Shown here: piece by piece, positions 1 to 5,977 of the stretch
How positions within the stretch are numbered: the stretch's first letter is position 1
Layout of the letters: the number at the start of each line of letters is the position of its first letter
NCBI GenBank assembly: GCA_002451215.1
Contig: DKBM01000042.1
Span: 1 to 6,374 of the forward strand
Direction of reading: 5' to 3'
DNA: 6,374 nt
Source of the DNA: SM1-46 sp002451215
Lineage (GTDB): Bacteria > Pseudomonadota > Gammaproteobacteria > Acidiferrobacterales > Sulfurifustaceae
The notes under the pieces: model-generated
What the model was told of the DNA's origin: nothing
Databases searched by the model: none
Seen by the model: only the letters and a program-made list of their open reading frames with translations
Program-made: the position numbers and the translations under genes

Positions 1-28
1 ATCGTCTCGCCGGGTGGCCGCCCCAACC

Positions 29-42
29 TTGATGCTGGTCAA
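29..42. promoter_or_regulatory. FNR/ANR/DNR-like dyad (left edge)
   Basis: The sequence TTGATGCTGGTCAA matches the TTGA-N6-TCAA core bound by FNR/ANR/DNR regulators (consensus TTGAT-N4-ATCAA) with one departure in the inner base of one arm. It lies in the non-coding stretch beyond the glk stop codon. No gene within the window lies in a position to be controlled by it. For a leftward promoter with the box centred at -41.5, transcription would start just outside the left edge, so it would serve a gene I cannot see. It is one of three such dyads in the window, all intergenic. The match is visible; the function is inferred. Confidence 0.4.
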
Positions 43-145
43 ATACGGGTAAAAACAGCCGGAAATTAGGGGTTGTTCGGCCCTGTCGATGCCGCCAATC
101 CCATGACTCCTTGCAGTTCGCCTTGCGGTGATCAACCGTTCTGCC

Positions 146-1162
146 TCACGGGCCGCCGTGGCCCGTGCCGGAGGCCAACCGGGCTGCAACCCTGGCGGCC
201 CCCCGCAAACCCACGTCTGCCGCCCGCACGACACTCACCGGAACCGCTTGCACAAAATGCGCCATCGATCCCTTGTCGCCGAACGCCGCAAGAAAGTCGC
301 CCCGCTGCAGGCGGGGGAGGATGCGCGGCGCAATACCTCCGGCAACGTAGAGCCCTCCCGACGCGCCGGCGGACAGCGCAAGGTTGCCAGCCTGCGCGCC
401 GTAGATGCGCACGAAACAGTCCAGCGCCGCGTTGGCGAGCGGATCACCCTGCACCAGGGCCGCCTCGGTAATGGCCGCCGCTGGATCCTCGCGCTCCAGT
501 GCCTTCGCCAACGCCTGCGACTCCCGCAGTCCACCGCGCTGACGGAAGAAACCATAGAGCCGCACCAGACCCGGGCCTGACAGGATATCTTCGTACGATG
601 CGCGTCCAAGCCCCACACGCAAGTGTTTCGCCAGATCGAAATCGAGCTCGTTGGTCGGAGCAAAGTCGACATGCCCCCCTTCAGTCGCGATTGCCTCGTA
701 ATGAGCACCCTGCCACACCAGAATGCCCTGGCCCAAACCGGTGCCCGCGCCAATGACCGCGCGCGTTCCATGCTGGAGCGGCTCACCTGCCTGCAACGTT
801 ACCAGTTCGGTCGCAGCGAGCGCCTCGATCCCATAACCAATCGCCTGAAAGTCGTTGATCAAATGCACTGGCCCGAAACCGAACTCACGTGCGATCGCGC
901 TGCTGTCGATCTCCCACGGCAGGTTGGTTGTCCGTACCGACTGGCCGGTTGGTATCGCGCGTACCGGACCGGCGATGCCAAAGCAGGCCGCGGCCCCCGC
1001 GATGGATCCACCCGCGAGGAAATCCCGCAGCACAGCCGCAAGGGTCACATAGTTCCGACTCGCATAATGCGCCTCGCGCACCAACACAGGCTGTGCCGCG
1101 ATTGCGTCCAGCAACTGCAGCCGCGTGTTGGTGCCACCAATATCTCCGGCCAGAATGAGCAT
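146..1162 (-). CDS. glk: Glucokinase (Glk, ROK-unrelated bacterial hexokinase family)
   Basis: Cytoplasmic enzyme that phosphorylates glucose with ATP to glucose 6-phosphate, feeding the Entner-Doudoroff or Embden-Meyerhof route. The 338 residues are slightly longer than E. coli Glk (321). Visible motifs in order: phosphate-1 loop DIGGTNT (7-13); LINDFQAIGYG (101-111) with the presumed catalytic base Asp104; phosphate-2 loop GAGTGLG (138-144); the glucose-contact stretch EGGHVDFAP (161-169); SGPGL (195-199); and the adenosine-region GGIAPR (275-280). All catalytic elements are intact. The start was chosen because the first beta strand and nucleotide loop begin right after Met1; no strong Shine-Dalgarno is visible (upstream bases GACAAGCA). 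It is transcribed divergently from tRNA-Leu with only 70 bp between them, so its promoter must lie close to or overlap the tRNA promoter. No Entner-Doudoroff neighbour (zwf, pgl, edd) is present in the window. Confidence 0.97.
   Translation of the reverse strand: MLILAGDIGGTNTRLQLLDAIAAQPVLVREAHYASRNYVTLAAVLRDFLAGGSIAGAAACFGIAGPVRAIPTGQSVRTTNLPWEIDSSAIAREFGFGPVHLINDFQAIGYGIEALAATELVTLQAGEPLQHGTRAVIGAGTGLGQGILVWQGAHYEAIATEGGHVDFAPTNELDFDLAKHLRVGLGRASYEDILSGPGLVRLYGFFRQRGGLRESQALAKALEREDPAAAITEAALVQGDPLANAALDCFVRIYGAQAGNLALSAGASGGLYVAGGIAPRILPRLQRGDFLAAFGDKGSMAHFVQAVPVSVVRAADVGLRGAARVAARLASGTGHGGP
147..167 (-). other. Perfect hairpin covering the glk stop codon
   Basis: CACGGGCC (147-154) and GGCCCGTG (160-167) form an 8-bp perfect GC-rich inverted repeat with a 5-nt loop. 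It covers the last codons of glk and two bases of its stop codon (146-148). There is no T-tract on the minus strand after it, so it is not a standard intrinsic terminator. It could stabilise the mRNA 3' end or assist factor-dependent termination, or it may simply follow from GC-rich coding for the Gly-Pro-rich tail. Confidence 0.4.
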
Positions 1163-1190
1163 TGCTTGTCGGTGATTGTCAGTGCGCGCG

Positions 1191-1220
1191 TTGTGACGCG
1201 GCGCAGGGCGTTGCTATACT
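1191..1220 (+). promoter_or_regulatory. Sigma-70 promoter of tRNA-Leu
   Basis: A -35 element TTGTGA (1191-1196, 4 of 6 to consensus) and a -10 element TATACT (1215-1220, 5 of 6) are separated by 18 bp. The -10 is extended by TG at 1212-1213. The expected start point near 1227 would give a leader of about six bases before the mature tRNA. The region between the -10 and the tRNA (GCCACAGCCCGC) is GC-rich, as is typical of the discriminator of stable-RNA promoters under stringent control; that regulatory point is inference. Confidence 0.8.
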
Positions 1221-1232
1221 GCCACAGCCCGC

Positions 1233-1319
1233 GCCGAAGTGGCGGAACTGGTAGACGCGCCAGACTCAAAATCTGGTGGTGGTAACACCGTGTCGGTTCG
1301 ATTCCGACCTTCGGCACCA
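1233..1319 (+). tRNA. tRNA-Leu (anticodon CAA)
   Basis: This is a complete 87-nt class II tRNA. Acceptor stem GCCGAAG (1233-1239) pairs with CTTCGGC (1309-1315), followed by discriminator A1316 and an encoded CCA (1317-1319). Anticodon stem CCAGA/TCTGG (1260-1264/1272-1276) encloses the loop CTCAAAA, giving anticodon CAA at 1267-1269, which reads UUG leucine codons. The long variable arm GGTG-GTAA-CACC, typical of tRNA-Leu, is present. The T arm GTCGG-TTCGATT-CCGAC is canonical. It has its own promoter and sits alone between glk (divergent) and the small membrane-protein gene (convergent). No T-rich terminator is visible in the 41 bp after it. Confidence 0.99.
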
Positions 1320-1360
1320 AACTTCTGACCGCTGCGTACACCCATCCGCCCGATCTTCCG

Positions 1361-1786
1361 TCAATCCTCTACCGGACGGTAAAGATACATGATCACGCTG
1401 GTTACAACGCAGCAGCCGAGCATTGGCGTGATCTCGGCCGTGAAGAGATAGTGCGCGAATCCGGCAAGTGCCGGGAGGTCGGCAACCGCAAGCCCCAATA
1501 CGAGTCGAGGATGCAGGGTGCGGACACGTTCAGTCTCTTCCATGCGCCGCGACGCCGCCAACCGCTCCCGGTAAGTGCGCCACAGTGGAATTGAGGGAAA
1601 CGCCGCGAGAACGGCTGCCCACAACGCATACTGCCCCAGCTCCGGGCGCATGCCTCCAATACCGGTCGTCAGTGCGACCACGACCAGCACCACACCGAAA
1701 ACGATCGACTGGATAAAGAGAACGAGCCACGTCTGCAATAACGAAATCCGCTTTGGCGATGGCGGCAGATCGCTGGAATTTGTCAT
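1361..1786 (-). CDS. Small four-helix membrane protein, function unknown
   Basis: A 141-residue protein I cannot assign to a family. It has a short polar N-terminus with Pro and Lys/Arg (residues 5-13), then four likely membrane segments: about 19-41 (very Val/Leu-rich), 50-68, 93-115 and 118-136. A basic, charged loop at roughly 70-92 (arginine-rich, with EETER) separates helices 2 and 3 and is probably cytoplasmic. The tail is short (YRPVED). Cys125-Cys126 form a CC pair in the last helix. Coding is supported by clean segregation of hydrophobic and charged residues and by stop-free reading on the same strand as its neighbours. The start is uncertain: AAGGGG lies about 12 nt upstream, farther than ideal, and the frame stays open a little further upstream. 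It follows the patatin gene after a 119-bp gap holding a TTGA-N6-TCAA dyad, so it may have its own promoter. It converges on tRNA-Leu. Confidence 0.7.
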   Translation of the reverse strand: MTNSSDLPPSPKRISLLQTWLVLFIQSIVFGVVLVVVALTTGIGGMRPELGQYALWAAVLAAFPSIPLWRTYRERLAASRRMEETERVRTLHPRLVLGLAVADLPALAGFAHYLFTAEITPMLGCCVVTSVIMYLYRPVED

Positions 1787-1843
1787 GACGTCATCGAGCC
1801 CCTTGGTTCTTGCGGAAGTTCAGCAATCACACTGATCCGCCGC

Positions 1844-1857
1844 TTGAATCATTTCAA
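1844..1857. promoter_or_regulatory. FNR/ANR/CRP-family-like dyad upstream of membrane-protein gene
   Basis: TTGAATCATTTCAA has 5-bp perfect arms (TTGAA/TTCAA) around a 4-bp centre and keeps the TTGA-N6-TCAA core of FNR-type sites, though the fifth base departs from the FNR consensus. Its centre (1850.5) is about 64 bp upstream of the membrane-protein ATG at 1786. With the usual class II spacing of -41.5, transcription would start near 1809, leaving a leader of about 23 nt. At the expected -10 position the minus strand reads GAACTT, a poor match that would need an activator. Functional assignment is inference. Confidence 0.4.
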
Positions 1858-1862
1858 TGGTG

Positions 1863-1878
1863 CAGGGCCCGCGCCCTG
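1863..1878 (-). other. Short GC hairpin after the patatin gene
   Basis: CAGGGC (1863-1868) and GCCCTG (1873-1878) form a 6-bp stem with a 4-nt loop, 28 bp downstream of the patatin stop codon. On the minus strand no T-run follows, so it is at best a weak or factor-dependent termination site for the protease-Usp-patatin cluster. It adjoins the dyad at 1844-1857. Confidence 0.35.
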
Positions 1879-1905
1879 ATCGCGCCTGCAGACGTGCCTG
1901 AGCGG

Positions 1906-2895
1906 TCATGGTCCCGTCGCGAGGCGCTGGAGTGCCGGCAGATTCTCCCGCACGGCTGCACGTCCGGCGTCGATTGCCTCCCGTGCCCGGTAAAACTCGA
2001 GCAACCCGATCGCGCCAACGTCCGGCGAAAGCATCAAGTCTGGCGTGACCTGCAGCGCCCGCAACCGCACCAGCTCCGATTTCGTGATGTCCATCACCCG
2101 ATCGACAACACGCGGTGCCGTCCAATACGGCTCCGGTTCCTTGCTGCGGCGCTGGATAGTATCGAGCCGTCCTTCTAGCCAGCCACGCAGTGCCGGCGCC
2201 TTGGCCATCCACGGCTGGTCGAGCAGTTCCCGGGCGTGGCCCGGCCACTCGCTCGTATGCGTCGACGGAACCGGCAATTCGCGCCGACGCGCGCCCGAAT
2301 GAACCGCCACCGCCACCACCGGCCCACCAAAGCGGGCATGCGCGACGTCGAATGGAACCGGATTCACCACGCCGCCATCGACCAGCATGCGCTCCCCGAT
2401 GCGCACCGGCGTCAGAATACCGGGGAGCGAAACGCTCGCGCGTACCGCAAGCACCAGTTCACCGCTATCAATCACAACCTGTTCGCCGCTTTCGAGGTCG
2501 GCGGCGATCGCGCAGTAGCCGACCGGCAACGTCTCTATTCGGGCATCGCCCAGAGCGCGACGCAAGAAGTTGACGATTTCGCGTCCTGAAACCAGGCCAC
2601 CGTCTGGCAGGTCAGGCAGGAACAGGCGCAGGTTCTGAAGCCAGTCGAAAGAGAGTGCGAGCCGTGCCAGTTCCTCAAGTGACATTCCGCGAGCATAGAA
2701 CGCGCCAATCTCGGCCCCAATGCTGGTGCCGACAACCGCCCGAACCCGGATGCCCTCTTCGGCAAGCGCTTGCAGCACGCCTACGTGCGCGAGCCCGGCC
2801 GCGCCACCGCCACCAAGCGCCAGCACGATGTCGTTCCCTGGCGCGGTCTGGGGTTCTCGAGCGGTCTCCTCACGCGCTTCNNGGCGATCCGTCAT
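1906..2895 (-). CDS. Patatin-like phospholipase (RssA/bacterial NTE type)
   Basis: Serine lipid acyl hydrolase of the patatin family, expected to cleave acyl chains from phospholipids or lysophospholipids with a Ser-Asp dyad. Its true substrate is unknown. Visible motifs: oxyanion loop GGGGAAG (28-34) followed by LAHVGVLQAL; nucleophile elbow GTSIG (56-60) with Ser58; ASVSLPGILTPV (153-164); and DGG (173-175) with catalytic Asp173. All catalytic residues are present. There is no signal peptide or membrane helix, so it is probably cytoplasmic. The C-terminal third (about 200-329) is charged and not recognisable to me. The start shown overlaps the upstream stress-protein gene by 26 nt and has no clear Shine-Dalgarno. 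Codon 5 contains the two N bases, so residues 1-5 depend on the gap really being two bases. A fallback GTG at residue 24 has AGGGA eight nt upstream but would shorten the first beta strand. Confidence 0.92.
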   Translation of the reverse strand: MTDRXEAREETAREPQTAPGNDIVLALGGGGAAGLAHVGVLQALAEEGIRVRAVVGTSIGAEIGAFYARGMSLEELARLALSFDWLQNLRLFLPDLPDGGLVSGREIVNFLRRALGDARIETLPVGYCAIAADLESGEQVVIDSGELVLAVRASVSLPGILTPVRIGERMLVDGGVVNPVPFDVAHARFGGPVVAVAVHSGARRRELPVPSTHTSEWPGHARELLDQPWMAKAPALRGWLEGRLDTIQRRSKEPEPYWTAPRVVDRVMDITKSELVRLRALQVTPDLMLSPDVGAIGLLEFYRAREAIDAGRAAVRENLPALQRLATGP

Positions 2896-3412
2896 ACACG
2901 ATGGCCAGCGCCGCGCGCGCGTTCTCGCGCGGCGGGAGAATAAGCAGCGCCCGAGCCGGGCTGGCCAGCATCGCGCGCGCCGTTGAACCTAGCCTCGTCC
3001 GCCGGATTTCCATGCTTGCCGTCGCAAGCGCCACCAAATCTGCTTGCGCCGCGGCGGCCAGCAGTTCCGCAGCCACCTGGCCGCGCGCTACCCGAAATGA
3101 GTAGTGGACCTGACGGCGTGTCGCAATTACCTCCAGCGCGTGTCGGGCGCGCTCCGCCTCGCGCCGCAACGCCCGCCCCACGTCTGCGCTAACGACCCGA
3201 CGCGAACGCGCCGAAGCGAGCCCCACCTCCCGCGAGAATGGCAGTCCCGCCAATCGCAGCAGATTGATGTCCTCGACATACAGGCCCTCCAACTCGGCTT
3301 CAAGTTGTGCCGCCATCGCCGCGGCTGCCTCCAACGCGTCAACACTCGCCCGCGACGCGTCGAGCGCGACCAGAATGCGCCGGATCGGCGTCAGCTGTTG
3401 CGCTAGCGTCAT
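2870..3412 (-). CDS. Universal stress protein (UspA family), C-terminus possibly truncated by an assembly gap
   Basis: Cytoplasmic UspA-fold protein. Members bind ATP or act as stress-survival factors; the exact role here is unknown. Residues 10-160 form one Usp domain: first strand and loop RRILVALDAS (11-20), YVEDINLLRLAGLPF (45-59), and the late nucleotide-loop region RLGSTARAMLASPARALLIL (140-159), which resembles the G-S-x-x-x-x-h-h segment of ATP-binding Usps. After it, residues 167-180 (ALAIVYDGS..SA) look like the opening strand and loop of a second Usp domain, but the frame stops at once, just after the two N bases (codons 177-178). Tandem Usp proteins usually run to about 280-300 residues, so a hidden gap is plausible. 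Its ATG overlaps the protease stop in an ATGA arrangement, implying translational coupling, and no separate Shine-Dalgarno is evident. Confidence 0.85.
   Translation of the reverse strand: MTLAQQLTPIRRILVALDASRASVDALEAAAAMAAQLEAELEGLYVEDINLLRLAGLPFSREVGLASARSRRVVSADVGRALRREAERARHALEVIATRRQVHYSFRVARGQVAAELLAAAAQADLVALATASMEIRRTRLGSTARAMLASPARALLILPPRENARAALAIVYDGSXXSA
2881..2882. other. Undetermined bases (NN) in the Usp/patatin overlap
   Basis: Two N bases are the only ambiguous positions in the window. They lie in codons 177-178 of the stress-protein gene, eight bases before its stop codon, and in codon 5 of the patatin gene. Either two bases are simply unresolved, or the Ns stand for a join of unknown length that hides the rest of a second Usp domain and the true patatin start. 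Confidence 0.95.
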
Positions 3413-5838
3413 GATTCTGGGCCGGAGTGTTCCTCGGGCGGTGTGCCGAAAAGACGCGCGAGTTCAGCAAGTATGAGCAAGCGCTGCTCGACCCGCGCAT
3501 TGATACTGCCCTCGGCAAATCGGCCTTCGCTGTCACGCGTTCCGGCCGGCACACCGGTCAGCAGCTCGATACCCTGATCAACATCGGTAACGGGGTATAT
3601 GTGAAACCTGCCCTGTCGGCAGGCATCAACCACGTCGTGCCTCAGCATGAGGTGCTGCACGTTTGCCTGGGGAATCAGCACGCCCTGTTTTCCGGTAAGC
3701 CCGCGCTGCACGCAGACATCGAAGAACCCTTCGATCTTTTCGTTCACGCCACCGATTGGCTGTACCTCACCGTGCTGGTTGACCGAACCGGTGATCGCCA
3801 ACGATTGAGCGATTGGTACCTCTGCCAACGCCGACAATAACGCATACAGCTCCGCACAAGACGCGCTGTCTCCCTCCACGGTTCCGTAGGTCTGTTCGAA
3901 CACCAACGTCGCGGAAAGCGCGAGCGGATGATCCGCCGCAAAGCGTGCCCCGAGGAAGCCCGCGAGAATCATAACGCCCTTGGAGTGGATCGGCCCGCCG
4001 AGCTCGACCTCCCTCTGAATGTCGAGCACCTCGCCCTTGCCCATGCGGACCCGGGCAGTCAGCCGCGTCGGATAGCCGAAATCGAGCTCGCCGAGCGAAA
4101 CGACCGAAAGCGCGTTTGCCTGCCCGATCTGCTCCCCCGCGGTATCCAACAGGAGCATGCCGCGCCGAATTCCCTCTTGCACCTTCTCGCGCACGCGATC
4201 CGCCCGGCGTACGCGCGTATCGATAGCGCGCTGCACATCCGGAGCGCTCACCACTTCGCGTTGATTGCTGCGCGCCCAGTAATCCGACTCCCGCAACAGA
4301 TCGACAAGATCTTGCATGCGCAGCGAGAGTTTTTGCGCATCCGATGCCTGCCGTGCCCCATGCTCCAGCACGCGCGCCACAGCCTCGGAATCAAAAGGCA
4401 GAAGATCATCGCGACGCACCATGTCAGCGAGCATCCGGGCGTGCAGTTGTTGGGCTTCGGGGCTGCGATCCATTGTTTCCTCGAAGTCGGCGGCGACCTT
4501 GAACAGTTCCCGGAAGTCGGGATCGTAGTGGTAGAGAAGGTAATATAGGAACCGGTCACCCAACATGACCACCTTTACGTCGAGCGGAATGGGTTCAGGC
4601 TCCAGCGATACCGTGCTAATGAGTGACAACATCTGTCCAAGCGACTCAATACGCAGTGCGCGTGCCGTCAGGCAGCGCTTGAGCCCCTCCCAGGCATACG
4701 GCTGCATCAGCAGCTTGCGTGCATCGAGAATGAGGTAACCGCCATTGGCCAGATGCAACGCGCCGGCCTTGATAAGGGTGAAGTCCGTGATCAGCGCACC
4801 CATCTGGGCAAGGTGCTCCACGCGTCCAATGAGTTTCGGGTGGGAAGGCTCGTCCGTATAAACGACCGGCGCTCCCTTCGCGCCGCTGTTGTCTACCAGA
4901 ACATTTACACCGTAGCGCCGTTGTGCCGCCCCCGCCGCTGCCCGCGGCAGGGGAATGCCGAGGAAACTGATCTCGGCGCCTTCCTCACCTCGGCGAAAGT
5001 CGTCGGCATGCTCGATCACCGCCTCTTGAACCGCCTCCAGGTGTGTTAGCACATCAGGCAAATCCGCATAGCGCTTGCGCAGCTCTTCAATTAGATGACC
5101 GACCGCGCTCATTACGAAGTCGCGATCGAGATCACGTAAGCGCTGCTGCGCCTCACGTCGCCACTGTGGCAACTGATGCACGATCTTCTCGAGCTGCTCC
5201 TGCAGCGTCTCCAGTACCGCGCCGATACGCTTCTGCTCTTCATCGGGAAGCTTCTCGAATTCAGCGGGGCTGATCACCTCGCCTTTTCGTGTCGGCGCCA
5301 GCGCCATGCCAGTCGGCGTGCGCACCAGCACGAAGTCGTGCGCCTCTGCCTCCCGCCCGAGCTCACTAAAGGCCTGCTCGTGCCGCTCCTTGAGTTCTTC
5401 CTCGAGCTCATGCCGCCGGGCGCGGTACTCCTCACTCTCGAACGCCCCGGGAATTGCCGAGCGCAAATCCTCGACGAACCGTTCCATATCCTGCCGAAAA
5501 GGCACGCCTCGCCCCGGCGGTAGTCGCAACGCGCGTGGCCGATGCGGCTCATCGAAGTTATTGACGTAGCACCAATCGGATGCCACGGGCCGCTGGCTGG
5601 CACGTTCATCCAGATAGCGTCTTACGATCGAATGCTTGCCGGTTCCCGGCTCGCCCAGGACAAACAGGTTATAACCATCGCGGACGATGCCAATACCAAA
5701 TTGGATCGCCTCGGTGGCCCGCGGCTGCCCGATCACGTCGGTCAACTCGGCGAGTTCAGCGGTGGTCTTGAACGCCAGCGTTGCCGGGTCAACGCGCTGA
5801 TAAAGCGACTCGGGCGGAAGCGGCTTGATTGTGGACAT
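3409..5838 (-). CDS. Lon-related AAA+/S16 protease (LonC/AAA_32 type)
   Basis: An 809-residue Lon-like serine protease of the group annotated as Lon-related putative ATP-dependent protease; E. coli YcbZ is a shorter relative. It lacks the N-terminal substrate domain of classical LonA. Order of parts: AAA core with Walker A-like GEPGTGKHS (62-70); a long charged helical insertion, about 115-285, probably coiled coil; the second part of the AAA core with NGGYLILDA (365-373) at the Walker B place and YDPDFRELF (438-446); a helical lid, about 460-550; the S16 protease domain, about 560-765; and a charged tail. Catalytic Ser658 (EGDSAS) and Lys701 (GGVNEK) are present, 43 residues apart as in E. 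coli Lon (Ser679/Lys722). The Walker motifs are not canonical: His69 replaces Ser/Thr after the lysine, and Ala373 replaces the catalytic Glu. The start is the first Met before a family-like N-terminus; the Shine-Dalgarno is weak. It is first gene of a cluster with Usp and patatin. Confidence 0.95.
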   Translation of the reverse strand: MSTIKPLPPESLYQRVDPATLAFKTTAELAELTDVIGQPRATEAIQFGIGIVRDGYNLFVLGEPGTGKHSIVRRYLDERASQRPVASDWCYVNNFDEPHRPRALRLPPGRGVPFRQDMERFVEDLRSAIPGAFESEEYRARRHELEEELKERHEQAFSELGREAEAHDFVLVRTPTGMALAPTRKGEVISPAEFEKLPDEEQKRIGAVLETLQEQLEKIVHQLPQWRREAQQRLRDLDRDFVMSAVGHLIEELRKRYADLPDVLTHLEAVQEAVIEHADDFRRGEEGAEISFLGIPLPRAAAGAAQRRYGVNVLVDNSGAKGAPVVYTDEPSHPKLIGRVEHLAQMGALITDFTLIKAGALHLANGGYLILDARKLLMQPYAWEGLKRCLTARALRIESLGQMLSLISTVSLEPEPIPLDVKVVMLGDRFLYYLLYHYDPDFRELFKVAADFEETMDRSPEAQQLHARMLADMVRRDDLLPFDSEAVARVLEHGARQASDAQKLSLRMQDLVDLLRESDYWARSNQREVVSAPDVQRAIDTRVRRADRVREKVQEGIRRGMLLLDTAGEQIGQANALSVVSLGELDFGYPTRLTARVRMGKGEVLDIQREVELGGPIHSKGVMILAGFLGARFAADHPLALSATLVFEQTYGTVEGDSASCAELYALLSALAEVPIAQSLAITGSVNQHGEVQPIGGVNEKIEGFFDVCVQRGLTGKQGVLIPQANVQHLMLRHDVVDACRQGRFHIYPVTDVDQGIELLTGVPAGTRDSEGRFAEGSINARVEQRLLILAELARLFGTPPEEHSGPES

Positions 5839-5903
5839 GTCGACTCAATGGTTGCGCGGTGAATCGGGCATTTCAAGCTTCCCAGACTGGCGCGGCGGGT
5901 GTC

Positions 5904-5917
5904 TTGACGCCGGTCAA
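5904..5917. promoter_or_regulatory. FNR/ANR/DNR-like dyad upstream of the protease-Usp-patatin cluster
   Basis: TTGACGCCGGTCAA has perfect 5-bp arms (TTGAC/GTCAA) around GCCG. It differs from the FNR consensus TTGAT-N4-ATCAA only at the innermost base of each arm. It lies between the panD terminator and the protease gene, the only place for that cluster's promoter in this window. The centre (5910.5) is 72 bp from the protease ATG. Class II spacing would put the transcription start near 5869, with a 31-nt leader. The minus strand at the expected -10 reads GAAGCT, a poor match, as is common for activator-dependent promoters. The role is inferred. Confidence 0.45.
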
Positions 5918-5933
5918 TGTTCCACGGCGAAAC

Positions 5934-5960
5934 AAAAAAGGGCGACCGGAGGTCGCCCTT
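5934..5960 (-). terminator. Intrinsic terminator of panD
   Basis: On the minus strand a 10-bp perfect stem, AAGGGCGACC paired with GGTCGCCCTT, closes a 3-nt loop and is followed by a run of T (plus-strand A5934-A5939). It begins 24 bp after the panD stop codon. It should end panD transcription and so separate panD from the protease-Usp-patatin cluster. Confidence 0.95.
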
Positions 5961-5977
5961 GCTTCATCCGCCCACGC

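Noticed and set aside
51..81. Possible glk terminator (GCCG/CGGC stem followed by TGTTTTT on the minus strand)
   Set aside because: The stem is only 4 bp with a 16-nt loop, too weak to call an intrinsic terminator.
66..104. 12-codon minus-strand frame (ATG at 104, stop at 66) preceded by AAGGAG
   Set aside because: The AAGGAG is only two bases from the ATG, too close for a working Shine-Dalgarno, and so short a peptide has no other support.
637..650. Shared short string GAAATCGAGCTCG inside glk and again near 4078 in the protease gene
   Set aside because: Both copies encode similar acidic/aromatic stretches in unrelated proteins; the match is short and best explained by chance and codon preference.
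623..1285. 220-residue plus-strand frame ending in SGGTGRRARLKIWWW
   Set aside because: It is antisense to glk and runs into tRNA-Leu; the tail is another familiar artefact of translating tRNA-Leu.
1045..1341. 98-residue minus-strand reading frame across the tRNA (contains VPKVGIEPTR and LARLPVPPLRR)
   Set aside because: This is the well-known false protein produced by translating the complement of a tRNA-Leu gene; it overlaps the tRNA, its promoter and the 5' end of glk.
1820..2248. 142-residue minus-strand frame inside the patatin gene, plus many plus-strand frames opposite the protease and glk
   Set aside because: They are alternative-frame shadows typical of GC-rich coding DNA; they show no domain motifs, while the gene they overlap has complete catalytic motifs.
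5845..5877. Heat-shock (sigma-32) promoter for the protease: CTTGAAA on the minus strand at 5877-5871 with CCATTGA at 5851-5845
   Set aside because: The spacer is longer than usual, the -10 matches only in part, and the start point would fall almost on the ATG; it is tempting for a protease gene but not supported.
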